DNA of 64,000 bases from positions 1 through 64,000 of the forward strand of contig CANFRV010000003.1 in the NCBI GenBank assembly GCA_947449575.1. The letters run 5' to 3'. The position numbers and the translations under genes were made by a program. Of the stretch, positions 18,217-27,029 are shown piece by piece; within the stretch, counting starts at the first letter, position 1; each line of letters starts with the position of its first letter. The notes beneath the pieces were generated by a model. The model was not told the DNA's origin, ran no database searches, and saw only the letters and a program-made list of their open reading frames with translations. Source of the stretch: Flavobacteriales bacterium. GTDB lineage: Bacteria; Bacteroidota; Bacteroidia; Flavobacteriales_D; Crocinitomicaceae.

Positions 18217-21200
18217 TTAATAAATAATTACTTTTTCCATTTGATTTTTCTTAGAATCTGTAATTCGTAAGAAATATTCTCCTTTTCCATATTCTGTGAT
18301 ATCAAAATCTTTTGAATAGGCTCCATTGAAATCTTTTATGTCTTCAAAATATACAATCTGTCCTATTGAATTATGAAGTTCAATTTTGTATTTCAAAAGC
18401 TCAGTAGAGGTGAACACGACAGTGAATTTACCGCTGCTTGGATTAGGGTAAATGATGAAGTGAGATCCTACATTTACCACATCATAAAGTCCTGCAGAAG
18501 ATTCTAAGAAGTTTGCCGATGAAAGTGATGGACAACCTGAACCAGTTACTATCACCGTGTAATTACCGTTGGACGTTGCTGTATAATTTTGACTTGTTGC
18601 ACCTGCGATAATCCCTCCGTTTAAATACCATTGGTTTCCTGTAGGTGAACTAGACGTTAAAATCATACCACCACTTGAAGTAATTGTTGGTGTTGCAGGT
18701 ATTGGGTTAACAATCATCGTAGTTGGTGAAGATGTAGCTCCTGAAGTTGTTAAACAGCCCGCATTTGATATCAAAACACATACCACCACATCACCGTTGT
18801 TAAGCGCTGTAGAAGAATATGTTGAACTATTAATTCCTACATTGACTCCATTTACTTGCCATTGATAAAGAGGTGCCGTTCCTCCATTTGTTGCACTCGC
18901 TGTAAAACCAACGTTCGTGCCTTGACATGATGGATTTGATCCTGTTGAAACAGCTATCGAAATAGCAGGAGTAACAGGAGAAGAAATCGATATTGTGATT
19001 CCGTTTGAATTTGCAGTAGGTGTCGTTAAACAACTTGCATTTGATGTTAATACACACGTTACAACATCCAGATTTGATAAAGTTGAACTTGTATACGTTG
19101 TACCTGTGCCAACTGAAGTTCCATTCACTTTCCAGGAATATACGGGTGAAGTTCCTCCATTTGATATAACAGAATTAAAAGTGATAGCTGTTCCTGTGCA
19201 CGCTGATGCAGTGGTAGTGCTAATAGCAATCGCTGGAACAATTGTTCCTACTAAAGACATGGTAATTGAATTAGATGTTACAGTAGTAGTTGTCGCACAA
19301 GTTGCATTTGATGTTAAAACACATGAAACAACATCTAGATTTGATAATGTTGAACTTGTATACGTTGTACCTGTGCCAACTGAAGTTCCATTTACTTTCC
19401 ATTGATATGCCGGTGATGTGCCGCCGTTTACTGCAGATGCCGTAAAAGTTTGTGTTGTACCTGGGCAATCAGGGTTCGATCCTGCAGTGATAGCAATAGT
19501 TAAACTTGGTGTCACAGATGTAGTAATGACCATTGTTATTGCATTTGACGTTGCAGTTGCAGGACTTGCACACAAAGAACTAGAAGTCATAACACAGGTT
19601 ATAATTGATCCAGTAGCTAGTGTTGAACTTGAATATGTTGCTCCTGTTCCAACGTTTGTTCCATTTACTTTCCATTGGTAGGTTGGTGTTGTTCCTCCAT
19701 TCGTTGGCGTAGCTGTAAATGTTTCAGTTATCCCAGAGCAAGCAGGGTTTGTTCCAGTAGTTAAGGCAATGGAAACACTAGGCACAACGATGGCAGAAAT
19801 ACTTACCGTTATTGCATTGGATGTTGCTGTAGTTGGAATAGCACATGGCGAACTTGATGTCATCACGCAGGTCACGATATTTCCTGTTACTAATGTTGAA
19901 CTTGAATAGGTAGTACCAGTTCCAACATTTGTACCATTTACTTTCCATTGATATGTTGGTGTTGTCCCTCCATTTGTCGGAGCAGCCGTATACGTTACTG
20001 TTGATCCTGTGCATGATGGATTTGCACTTGCTGTAATTACCACGGCAGGAGTTACTGAAGTTGTAACAACCATCGTTATTGCATTAGAAGTAGCTGTAGG
20101 TGCGCTAGGACATGTAACATTTGTTGTCATGATACAAGTGATGATTGCACCGTTAGCAATGGTTGCAGGAGTATAACTCACACCCGTTGCTGCATTCACA
20201 CCATTTACTTGCCATTGATACGTAGGTATTGTACCTCCATTCGTAGGCGATGCAGTAAAAGTAACTGATTGAGAAGCACACGTAGGATTGCCACCTGCTG
20301 TAATTGCATTAACAACACTTGGAATAACTGTTGAATTAATAACAACTGTGCTAGTTCCCGCAACACTTGAACATCCTCCAACTGTAACAATTAAGTTATA
20401 TGCTCCTGCATTAAGAGAGGTAGCACCCGTAATCGTAGGGTTTTGTGTTGAATTTGTGTATGAATTTACACCTGTCCATGCATAGGTAGCTCCTGATACT
20501 GTTGGAGTAGTTAAATTTATAGATGATCCTGAACAAACAGGTGAATTAGTAGTTACCACTGGAGTCGTAGGAATAGCATTAACAGTAGTTGTAATTGCAT
20601 TTGATGTCGCTGGACTTCCAGAAACTCCAACTAAAGTTGAGGACATTACACACGTAACAATTTGACCCGTTGTTAAAGTGCTGGTGGTAAAAGTCGGTGA
20701 ATTTGTTCCAGCATTTACACCATTAACTTTCCATTGATAAGAAGGTGTTGTTCCTCCATTTGTGGGTGTAGCTGTGAAAGTGACAGAGCTTCCAGCACAA
20801 ATAATATTATCTGCATCACTAGAAGTAATCGCAACTGAAGCAACTGAAGCAGCACTGTTAATATTGATGTCATCCAGATACAATGTGTTACCATATCTGT
20901 TCCCAAAAGAAAATTTAACTTTTATTGTTTGACCTATATAGGAAGTTAAATTGACAGTATCAATATCCCAATCAGCTGTTACTCCCGGAGTGAAAGAAGT
21001 ATTTAATGTTCCGTTTGTTGCTAATTGTGCACCTTTTTTAAAGTAAACAGCAGATCCCCATGTTGCTCCACAGTCTGAAGAAATAAATACTTTTAATTCA
21101 TCTCTGTAAAATAAAGGTGCCGTTGCGCTAACATACGTTTTATAGGCTCTTTTAAAAGTCAACTTAGGAGACGATGTGCCAACTAAACTTAATGGAATAG

Positions 21201-23289
21201 TAATTAAATCGTCCACTTGATTTGTATCTGAATAATTAAAACAATCAAGTCCGACAGATCCAACAGTAGAACCTGTATTCCCCAATGCGGCTCTTTTCTC
21301 TAATCCCTTTGCACCAGCAGTTCCCCATGCAATTGAGGGAGAATCAGGATTATTGATTGTCCAACCTGTAGGAGGGAAAGTGGTTCCTTCAAAATTTTCA
21401 ACGAGTGGTAAAGCAGCTCCTGATAATGGAGTAATGTAACTCGTTTTTGTATTTGTATTATTTCCATACGCATTTGTAGCTGTTAGCGCTACTGTGTATG
21501 GTCCAGCTGCGTTAAATTGCACTTGTGGATTTTGAGATGTTGCACTTGTACCACCAACGTAAGTGACAGTTGTTGGACTAAAAGTCCACGCCCATCCAGT
21601 TGGTGTATTGGTAGATAAATCTGTAAATGTGACAGTTGAACCAATACATGGTGTGGTTGTGCTGGCTACAAAATCAGCAACGGGTGGCGAGCTGGTTGCT
21701 GGCATTGGTAATTGAAAGGAATAAACACGCGTTGTTGTTCCACCCGTGATCGTATATTCTCCCGTATGCCAAAAGGTGACTCCATCAGGATCCAACGACG
21801 TTTGAGAATAATCACCAAATCGATTTCCAGATGTTTCTGCTGCTGTTCCTGCAGCGGCTAACGTTTCAGCAAAACTCATGGTTCCTAATGGATCAGTTGC
21901 TAGTCTTCCGGTATAACATAAACTAGGATAAACACTTGTACTTGATTTTGCATAACAAAGGGCAATACTTCCATTGTTGTCCATAGCAATTGACCCTAAC
22001 CAACGCGTGTGGGCATCTGGAGTATAAGTTCCTTCTTGATACAGTGACCAAGTCCCAGTTGTTTGATTTTGACGTAATTCAACCCATTTTATACTTCTTT
22101 GTGTTGCACTAAGGTAAACACCCCAATTCATCACCACAGAATTGTATCCTGTCCATTTTCTCCATTGCGCTCTATAGGTAGGCACACCTCCAATTCCATC
22201 GAGTTTTTGACTTGTGCCTGGTTGAGATACATCATTCCAACTTGCATTGTATGAAGCATCAAATGCTGCAGTAGGAACTGTCGTTTTTAAAGTAATTGTA
22301 GCTGCGGGTGTTGTTCCCCATGTTACGGTCATATCCCAAATTTTTACTCCATCAACAGCTCCTGATCCCCAAGCATTATCTGTATAAGTGAAGAAAGGAC
22401 AAGGTGTTCCAGCGGCTGGTAAACCTCCTTCAGCATCAGCAGGAAGGGGTACAAAGAATCCACTTGTTGCACCTGTTGTAAAAGTTTGAGAAATAGCTCT
22501 TGCTGACGCATTTCCTGCTAACATTTGATCTCTCTCAAAACAAAAAACTTTATCGGTAGCTTGGTTAGATGTCATATAATAGCCATTTTCCCATATCCCA
22601 AATTTAAGGTAATCTGGAAATTCTGGAGAGGTAAAAGAATAGGTATAATAAGCTCCTGTTGGATCTGCAGTTTTAGAAACAGCCATGTATATTTTATTAC
22701 CAGTTTGTCCAAATTGAGTTATTAGCCACCTATCCGCGTATTTATCATAAAGTATAACTGGATCTCCGTCGTTAGGTGTTGCCGGTGACCATAATGTTCC
22801 AATGTTAGCAGTTAACATATTGGCACCTGTTGTCTTATTAAACACTTTGAAAGGTGTTCCGTTTATTGCTTGAATGTAGTGGTTTGGTCCAGCTGCTCCA
22901 GAAGGATCTAATGGCCTAAAACCTGTTGCCGATTGTCCTGGCCAGTTTTTTATGGGAGCTTTGCTGGTGTTTGTATTTGTTCCCATTTCAGTTTGAATTG
23001 AAGTAGGATCATTTCCATATAGAATTGGGTTTTCTGCTGCAGTGTGCTCGAAAGTTTGAGGAGAACGATTCTCTCTGTCTTTTGACTCTTTGTACTGCTC
23101 CCATTTTTCAGGTTTTGAATGATAGGGATTTTCCTTCGATAACTCAGATAGTGGTTTAGTTATGTGGAAATCACTGCAGGTGATAACAACTGCTGGGCTA
23201 TTATTTACAGTTACTGGTTTTTGAGAAAAAACGAAGTAGCTGGTAAATAACGTGCACAATAAAAGGCTGTACTTTTTAATCATATTCAT
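18217..23289 (-). CDS. 1690-residue T9SS-secreted protein with PKD and tandem Ig-like repeats
   Basis: Very large secreted or surface protein. It has a signal peptide (SLLLCTLFTSYFVFS) and an N-terminal region (about 80-530) rich in Trp and propeller-like strands. A PKD domain (about 535-625; PVADFVAS, TVTFTDLST) is followed by a jelly-roll/choice-of-anchor-like domain (about 630-815). Seven closely related Ig-like repeats of about 90 residues plus one divergent Ig repeat follow (about 816-1530), each with NGGT, YQWKVNG and a paired Cys. A last Ig-like unit precedes the type A T9SS sorting domain (YPNPSSGKF to the end). It is likely an adhesin or cell-surface structural protein exported by the type IX system. 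ATG 23283 is an alternative start. Confidence 0.9.
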   Translation of the reverse strand: MNMIKKYSLLLCTLFTSYFVFSQKPVTVNNSPAVVITCSDFHITKPLSELSKENPYHSKPEKWEQYKESKDRENRSPQTFEHTAAENPILYGNDPTSIQTEMGTNTNTSKAPIKNWPGQSATGFRPLDPSGAAGPNHYIQAINGTPFKVFNKTTGANMLTANIGTLWSPATPNDGDPVILYDKYADRWLITQFGQTGNKIYMAVSKTADPTGAYYTYSFTSPEFPDYLKFGIWENGYYMTSNQATDKVFCFERDQMLAGNASARAISQTFTTGATSGFFVPLPADAEGGLPAAGTPCPFFTYTDNAWGSGAVDGVKIWDMTVTWGTTPAATITLKTTVPTAAFDASYNASWNDVSQPGTSQKLDGIGGVPTYRAQWRKWTGYNSVVMNWGVYLSATQRSIKWVELRQNQTTGTWSLYQEGTYTPDAHTRWLGSIAMDNNGSIALCYAKSSTSVYPSLCYTGRLATDPLGTMSFAETLAAAGTAAETSGNRFGDYSQTSLDPDGVTFWHTGEYTITGGTTTRVYSFQLPMPATSSPPVADFVASTTTPCIGSTVTFTDLSTNTPTGWAWTFSPTTVTYVGGTSATSQNPQVQFNAAGPYTVALTATNAYGNNTNTKTSYITPLSGAALPLVENFEGTTFPPTGWTINNPDSPSIAWGTAGAKGLEKRAALGNTGSTVGSVGLDCFNYSDTNQVDDLITIPLSLVGTSSPKLTFKRAYKTYVSATAPLFYRDELKVFISSDCGATWGSAVYFKKGAQLATNGTLNTSFTPGVTADWDIDTVNLTSYIGQTIKVKFSFGNRYGNTLYLDDININSAASVASVAITSSDADNIICAGSSVTFTATPTNGGTTPSYQWKVNGVNAGTNSPTFTTSTLTTGQIVTCVMSSTLVGVSGSPATSNAITTTVNAIPTTPVVTTNSPVCSGSSINLTTPTVSGATYAWTGVNSYTNSTQNPTITGATSLNAGAYNLIVTVGGCSSVAGTSTVVINSTVIPSVVNAITAGGNPTCASQSVTFTASPTNGGTIPTYQWQVNGVNAATGVSYTPATIANGAIITCIMTTNVTCPSAPTATSNAITMVVTTSVTPAVVITASANPSCTGSTVTYTAAPTNGGTTPTYQWKVNGTNVGTGTTYSSSTLVTGNIVTCVMTSSSPCAIPTTATSNAITVSISAIVVPSVSIALTTGTNPACSGITETFTATPTNGGTTPTYQWKVNGTNVGTGATYSSSTLATGSIITCVMTSSSLCASPATATSNAITMVITTSVTPSLTIAITAGSNPDCPGTTQTFTASAVNGGTSPAYQWKVNGTSVGTGTTYTSSTLSNLDVVSCVLTSNATCATTTTVTSNSITMSLVGTIVPAIAISTTTASACTGTAITFNSVISNGGTSPVYSWKVNGTSVGTGTTYTSSTLSNLDVVTCVLTSNASCLTTPTANSNGITISISSPVTPAISIAVSTGSNPSCQGTNVGFTASATNGGTAPLYQWQVNGVNVGINSSTYSSTALNNGDVVVCVLISNAGCLTTSGATSSPTTMIVNPIPATPTITSSGGMILTSSSPTGNQWYLNGGIIAGATSQNYTATSNGNYTVIVTGSGCPSLSSANFLESSAGLYDVVNVGSHFIIYPNPSSGKFTVVFTSTELLKYKIELHNSIGQIVYFEDIKDFNGAYSKDFDITEYGKGEYFLRITDSKKNQMEKVIIY
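18700..20845 (-). repeat. Tandem approximately 270-bp repeats encoding Ig-like domains
   Basis: Within the 1690-residue gene, units of about 270 bp recur. On the plus strand the marker CCATTTACTTTCCATTG or a close variant appears near 18845, 19125, 19390, 19663, 19935, 20206 and 20730; the larger last gap holds a divergent Ig unit. The units centred near 19100 and 19370 are almost identical over about 65 bp, which points to recent duplication or gene conversion. Confidence 0.85.
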
Positions 23290-23482
23290 AGTTTTAATTT
23301 ATTTTTTAGCATTGCTAAAGTATGCGTTATTATTTTAACAACAAGAGTAATTAATATATATTTTATTAACAATAAATATTTCAGTTGTTGAAAACTGTTC
23401 AAAGACCTGTTTTAGAGTCTAATTATACTGTTTTAAAGATAATTAACAGCGCAAAATACGTATCATTCAATCTGTTTCATTT

Positions 23483-23920
23483 CTATTTATTTTCAAGAGT
23501 TTCTTTTAGTTTTTTGAGGTCTTTTTTATTTCTTTGCTTCATTATAGCTGAAGCAAAAGGCGATAAAATAGTAGAAAACATTTTTGGTTTACCAATCGTC
23601 GTTATGGTCATAATTGTTGTGTTTTCATCAATAGAGTTCCAAGCGAAAGTGGTCGATAATGGCAATAACCCTTCTTTTATTTTTAGCATTAATTTCTTAT
23701 TCTCTTCAAAAAAAACGACTTCATACGTATAGGAAATCAGTTGACCCAAAAATTTAGATTTGTAGGCAATTTTTGAGTTTAATTGAATGGGTTTAGCTGT
23801 TTTCCATTGAATAGAAATGACTTTTTTGCACCATTTTGTTGAATTATTAGGGTCAGCTGCATAGTTTGAGACCTCCAAAATGGGTTTATTTATTTCTATT
23901 TCATTTCTAATACTAATCAT
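23483..23920 (-). CDS. SRPBCC family protein
   Basis: A 145-residue soluble protein with the helix-grip START/SRPBCC pattern: the start MISIRNEIEINKPILEVSNYAADP and NSTKWCKKV, a central strand set, and the C-terminal amphipathic helix ending KKLKETLENK. Such proteins bind hydrophobic ligands (polyketide cyclase/dehydrase-like). No ligand can be inferred. It is read toward the 1690-residue gene and lies about 190 bp upstream of it. Confidence 0.7.
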   Translation of the reverse strand: MISIRNEIEINKPILEVSNYAADPNNSTKWCKKVISIQWKTAKPIQLNSKIAYKSKFLGQLISYTYEVVFFEENKKLMLKIKEGLLPLSTTFAWNSIDENTTIMTITTIGKPKMFSTILSPFASAIMKQRNKKDLKKLKETLENK

Positions 23921-24244
23921 AAATTTTGCAAAATAATAGGAGCTAAATATATGAATTTTTCAATAGAAAATTGAAAGAATGAGAAAATAATAATTCATAT
24001 ATTTTTTAAAACTATTGATTTTAAAAATTTAAAACCAGTCAGATTTTTGGTATGAATTAGCCTGAATAAAAAAAAACATGCAAAGAATGTAATAATTGTT
24101 AAAATTAAACGTATTAACATTAAATCATTGACGATATGGCATAAATTTACTTTTATACAACTTAAAATAATTAAATTATAAAGTTTTACTCATTCTTATA
24201 GTTAAATTATTATTTTCTTTCTTGTGTAACTTAAATTTATAACT
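23921..24244. other. AT-rich divergent intergenic region
   Basis: This 324-bp region separates the divergent SRPBCC and beta-propeller genes. It is extremely AT-rich, and no ORF, hairpin or clear regulator site was recognised. It must hold both promoters. Confidence 0.5.
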
Positions 24245-25579
24245 ATGAAACGTCTACCTCTCTTATTCTTGCTCGTTCTTGCAATGAGCGCGTCTTTACC
24301 TATCCAAAAATTGGTTTTAAAAACAACACTTAAACAACATTGGAAAACTAAAATTGGTTGCACTAGTTACCGCACAATTCCATTATTGCTAGATGGTAAA
24401 ATCGTAATTGGCTCAAATGGTAGCTATTTTCGAGATTATGCGATGGATTCTGGAAATGGAGTCTATATTTTAAATTCTAAAAATGGCAAAGTCATTAATA
24501 ATTTTGAAAATCAACAATTTGGCGACATGGATGTCAATGGTGTATTGAATTTAAATGGTTTGATCTACTTTGGAAACGATAATGAAGAATTTCTTTGTAT
24601 AGATCAAAAAGGCAATACTAAATGGAGAATTGCAGCGTCAGGCGATATTGAACATCGACCAATTTTATTGCAAAATAATGGGAAACCAATGATTGTTTTC
24701 GCGACTGAAACGGGTCAAATTCAAGCTCTTGATCCAAAAACAGGGAAGGAAATATGGAATTTTTACGATAAAAAATTCTCAGGATGGAAAATGGGTGAAA
24801 ACCGATCTTTGTTTAAAATCAAGATGTATTTTTCGGAGGATTGTATATTTTTTAATGAACCTAGCTTGGCAGATTTAAATGGGGATGGTGTATCTGATCT
24901 GATCTACAACTCGAAAGTGGGTGATTTTACTGCAATTAATGGTAAAACAGGGAAATTATTGTGGGAAATCAATCAAGCAGATAACGATAATTGTTATACA
25001 AATATGGGTAGAGAAAAACCTATGATTATTGGCAAAGGCGAAAAAAGTCAAATCATGGTTTTACTGCAAGAAAAAAATACGGATAAGGAATTCATCGCCT
25101 TGTATAATGCAAAAGGAAAATTAATTAAAAGGATTACCTCCTCCATTTCTCTAGGAACGCCATTACTAAGTCAAACTTCTGGTGTTTTCATGACAGATAA
25201 GGTGATAATAATTCCGTCAGAAGTTCCGAATGAAATGAAAGTAATTCCAATTGAATTTCCTGCTTTCGAAAATGAAAAAGGAGTAAATGTTGTCAAATAT
25301 TATTACCAAGGTCAGGTGGCGGCAAATAAAGTTATTTTTAATGATGAACCTTGCGCTTTAGTTGTCTTGCAAAGTAATGTAGCTTCTGAAATGATGTTAG
25401 TCGGATTGAATTCCGGTAAAGTATGTTACCATACAAACTTGCCAGGAAGCAGCGAATTCCCTCCATATGTAGAAGATGTTACGAACGATGGAAAATTGGA
25501 TTTCATCTTCGGTTGTTACGATGAAAATTTATACTGCTTCGATTTAGATATTGATAATAGTCATTTAATCACCAAATAA
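24245..25579 (+). CDS. Exported PQQ-like beta-propeller / FG-GAP protein
   Basis: A 444-residue exported protein with signal sequence MKRLPLLFLLVLAMSAS. It contains PQQ/BamB-like blades (GNTKWRIAASGDIEHRP, TGQIQALDPKTGKEIW, DFTAINGKTGKLLWE) and FG-GAP-like calcium loops (LADLNGDGVSDLIY, DVTNDGKLDFIFG). This mix suggests an extracytoplasmic propeller, possibly sensing or scaffolding. It is the first of three co-directional genes (spacings 10 and 42 bp) that look like one operon for secreted or cell-wall proteins. Specific function is unknown. Confidence 0.75.
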   Translation: MKRLPLLFLLVLAMSASLPIQKLVLKTTLKQHWKTKIGCTSYRTIPLLLDGKIVIGSNGSYFRDYAMDSGNGVYILNSKNGKVINNFENQQFGDMDVNGVLNLNGLIYFGNDNEEFLCIDQKGNTKWRIAASGDIEHRPILLQNNGKPMIVFATETGQIQALDPKTGKEIWNFYDKKFSGWKMGENRSLFKIKMYFSEDCIFFNEPSLADLNGDGVSDLIYNSKVGDFTAINGKTGKLLWEINQADNDNCYTNMGREKPMIIGKGEKSQIMVLLQEKNTDKEFIALYNAKGKLIKRITSSISLGTPLLSQTSGVFMTDKVIIIPSEVPNEMKVIPIEFPAFENEKGVNVVKYYYQGQVAANKVIFNDEPCALVVLQSNVASEMMLVGLNSGKVCYHTNLPGSSEFPPYVEDVTNDGKLDFIFGCYDENLYCFDLDIDNSHLITK

Positions 25580-25589
25580 AAATAAAGCT

Positions 25590-26987
25590 ATGAAAACGTC
25601 CATGCAAAAACAAACAAAGAAAAGAATTGTATTTTCTTCTCTTCTAGTAGTAGTACTTTCAACGGTAGCTGTTAGTTATTATAATTATTTATCTAGATAC
25701 GATGAAGGAATTATACCTCCATTGCAAAAAAGCACCCCATTTATTTCTCAATCTTTTGATGCTGAAAATGGGATTGTTTTTCACCAACCTACGGGAACCC
25801 ATATTGTAATTCCAAAAAATGCACTTGTAGATGAGAACGGGAAAAAAGTGACAGGCAAAGTGACTCTCAAGTTCCGAGAATTTCAAAATGCGCGTGAAAT
25901 ATTTTTATCTGGTATTCCTATGCAAGTAGGAGAAGATCGCACAGGCTATTTTTCTTCTGGAGGAATGATGGAATTGAGAGTATTTCAAAATAAGAAACCT
26001 TTAAAATTGAGGAAGGATAAAAGTGTCCATGTGGAACTAGCTTCAGCAATTACGCCTACAAAAGAGTATAAATTATATCAATTAAAAAATAATGTGACAT
26101 GGGACAAAGGAATTGAATTTAAAACTACTAAAAATGATCGGAGAGATTCTGCTTTGTTGGCCTTGCCTGCTCGCCCAAATCGACCAGTAGATCCATTATC
26201 CGACACGGCAAAATTTGTTTTTGAATTAATTTCAGATCTCAATCGTATGCCTCATCTGAAAATATGGGAAAATGTTAAATGGAAGTTCGTGAAATCAAAA
26301 GATGAACTTTTACCTCAAGAAGCTTTAAGAATAAGTTGGGATAAAATAACAATTGAACCGTTGAATGACGAAAATAATAATTTCAAATTGAGCTTCACTG
26401 CGTCCTTGTTTGATTACACACACAAAATAATTAAACACAGCTACACTATGATTGCTTCTCCTGTTCTAACAGCAAAGGAGTTAGCTAAAGCCAGGAAAAG
26501 ATATGAAAAAGATTTAGCGGATTACAAAATTGAATTTGCTGAAATAGACAAAGAAGAAGATAGACTGATTTTAGAAGCGGGCGTATTAAATATCTTTCAA
26601 ATGAATGAATTTGGAATATTTAACATCGATTGTCTTACCAATACTTCTATTTTAGCGAAAGTGGATCTTCAATTTGATTTTGAAAAGGATTTAAACCCAG
26701 AACTAAATAAAGTTATGCTCTATGTAGTTCTTGAGAAAAAAAGGTCAGTGATTAAATTCAATGCTTTTGATTGGGATGAAATTCCTTTAACTGATTCTCC
26801 TTGTGAATTAATTGCAGTGCTTCCCAATGGAAAAGTCGCTTACGTTTCAAAAGAAGAGTTTAGAAAAACAATTAATCCATCGGAATTAAAACGCGGAAAT
26901 TCTTTTTTCTTTAAAACGATCAAAAAAGACTTTGACGATATGGCTAGCATCTTGTCGTCACCTGCTAACAAATCGCGCTTCAACTAG
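25590..26987 (+). CDS. Membrane-anchored ZU5-like hypothetical protein
   Basis: A 465-residue protein with an N-terminal membrane anchor (IVFSSLLVVVLSTVAVSYY). Residues about 60-160 resemble the ZU5-like domain common in Bacteroidetes: GTHIVIPKNALVDENGKKV, GKVTLKFREFQNA, FLSGIPMQVGE, GGMMELRVFQ. The middle (about 290-345) is a charged, probably coiled-coil segment (AKARKRYEKDLADY), followed by a beta-rich C-terminal part. It lies between the propeller and the peptidase-like gene, probably in the same operon. ZU5 domains mediate protein interactions elsewhere, so a scaffold role is an inference only. Confidence 0.65.
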   Translation: MKTSMQKQTKKRIVFSSLLVVVLSTVAVSYYNYLSRYDEGIIPPLQKSTPFISQSFDAENGIVFHQPTGTHIVIPKNALVDENGKKVTGKVTLKFREFQNAREIFLSGIPMQVGEDRTGYFSSGGMMELRVFQNKKPLKLRKDKSVHVELASAITPTKEYKLYQLKNNVTWDKGIEFKTTKNDRRDSALLALPARPNRPVDPLSDTAKFVFELISDLNRMPHLKIWENVKWKFVKSKDELLPQEALRISWDKITIEPLNDENNNFKLSFTASLFDYTHKIIKHSYTMIASPVLTAKELAKARKRYEKDLADYKIEFAEIDKEEDRLILEAGVLNIFQMNEFGIFNIDCLTNTSILAKVDLQFDFEKDLNPELNKVMLYVVLEKKRSVIKFNAFDWDEIPLTDSPCELIAVLPNGKVAYVSKEEFRKTINPSELKRGNSFFFKTIKKDFDDMASILSSPANKSRFN

Positions 26988-27029
26988 TCGGAAAGCCCGA
27001 TTATATATGATAATTTAACTCTTTATATT

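Noticed and set aside
18995-19681. Long plus-strand open frames opposite the giant T9SS gene
   Set aside because: They are antisense to the Ig-like repeats and arise from the Thr/Ser-rich codon composition. The repeated residues simply mirror the repeats.
18700-20845. CRISPR-like array
   Set aside because: The repeats are about 270 bp, lie in frame within a coding gene and have no spacers of 30-40 bp.
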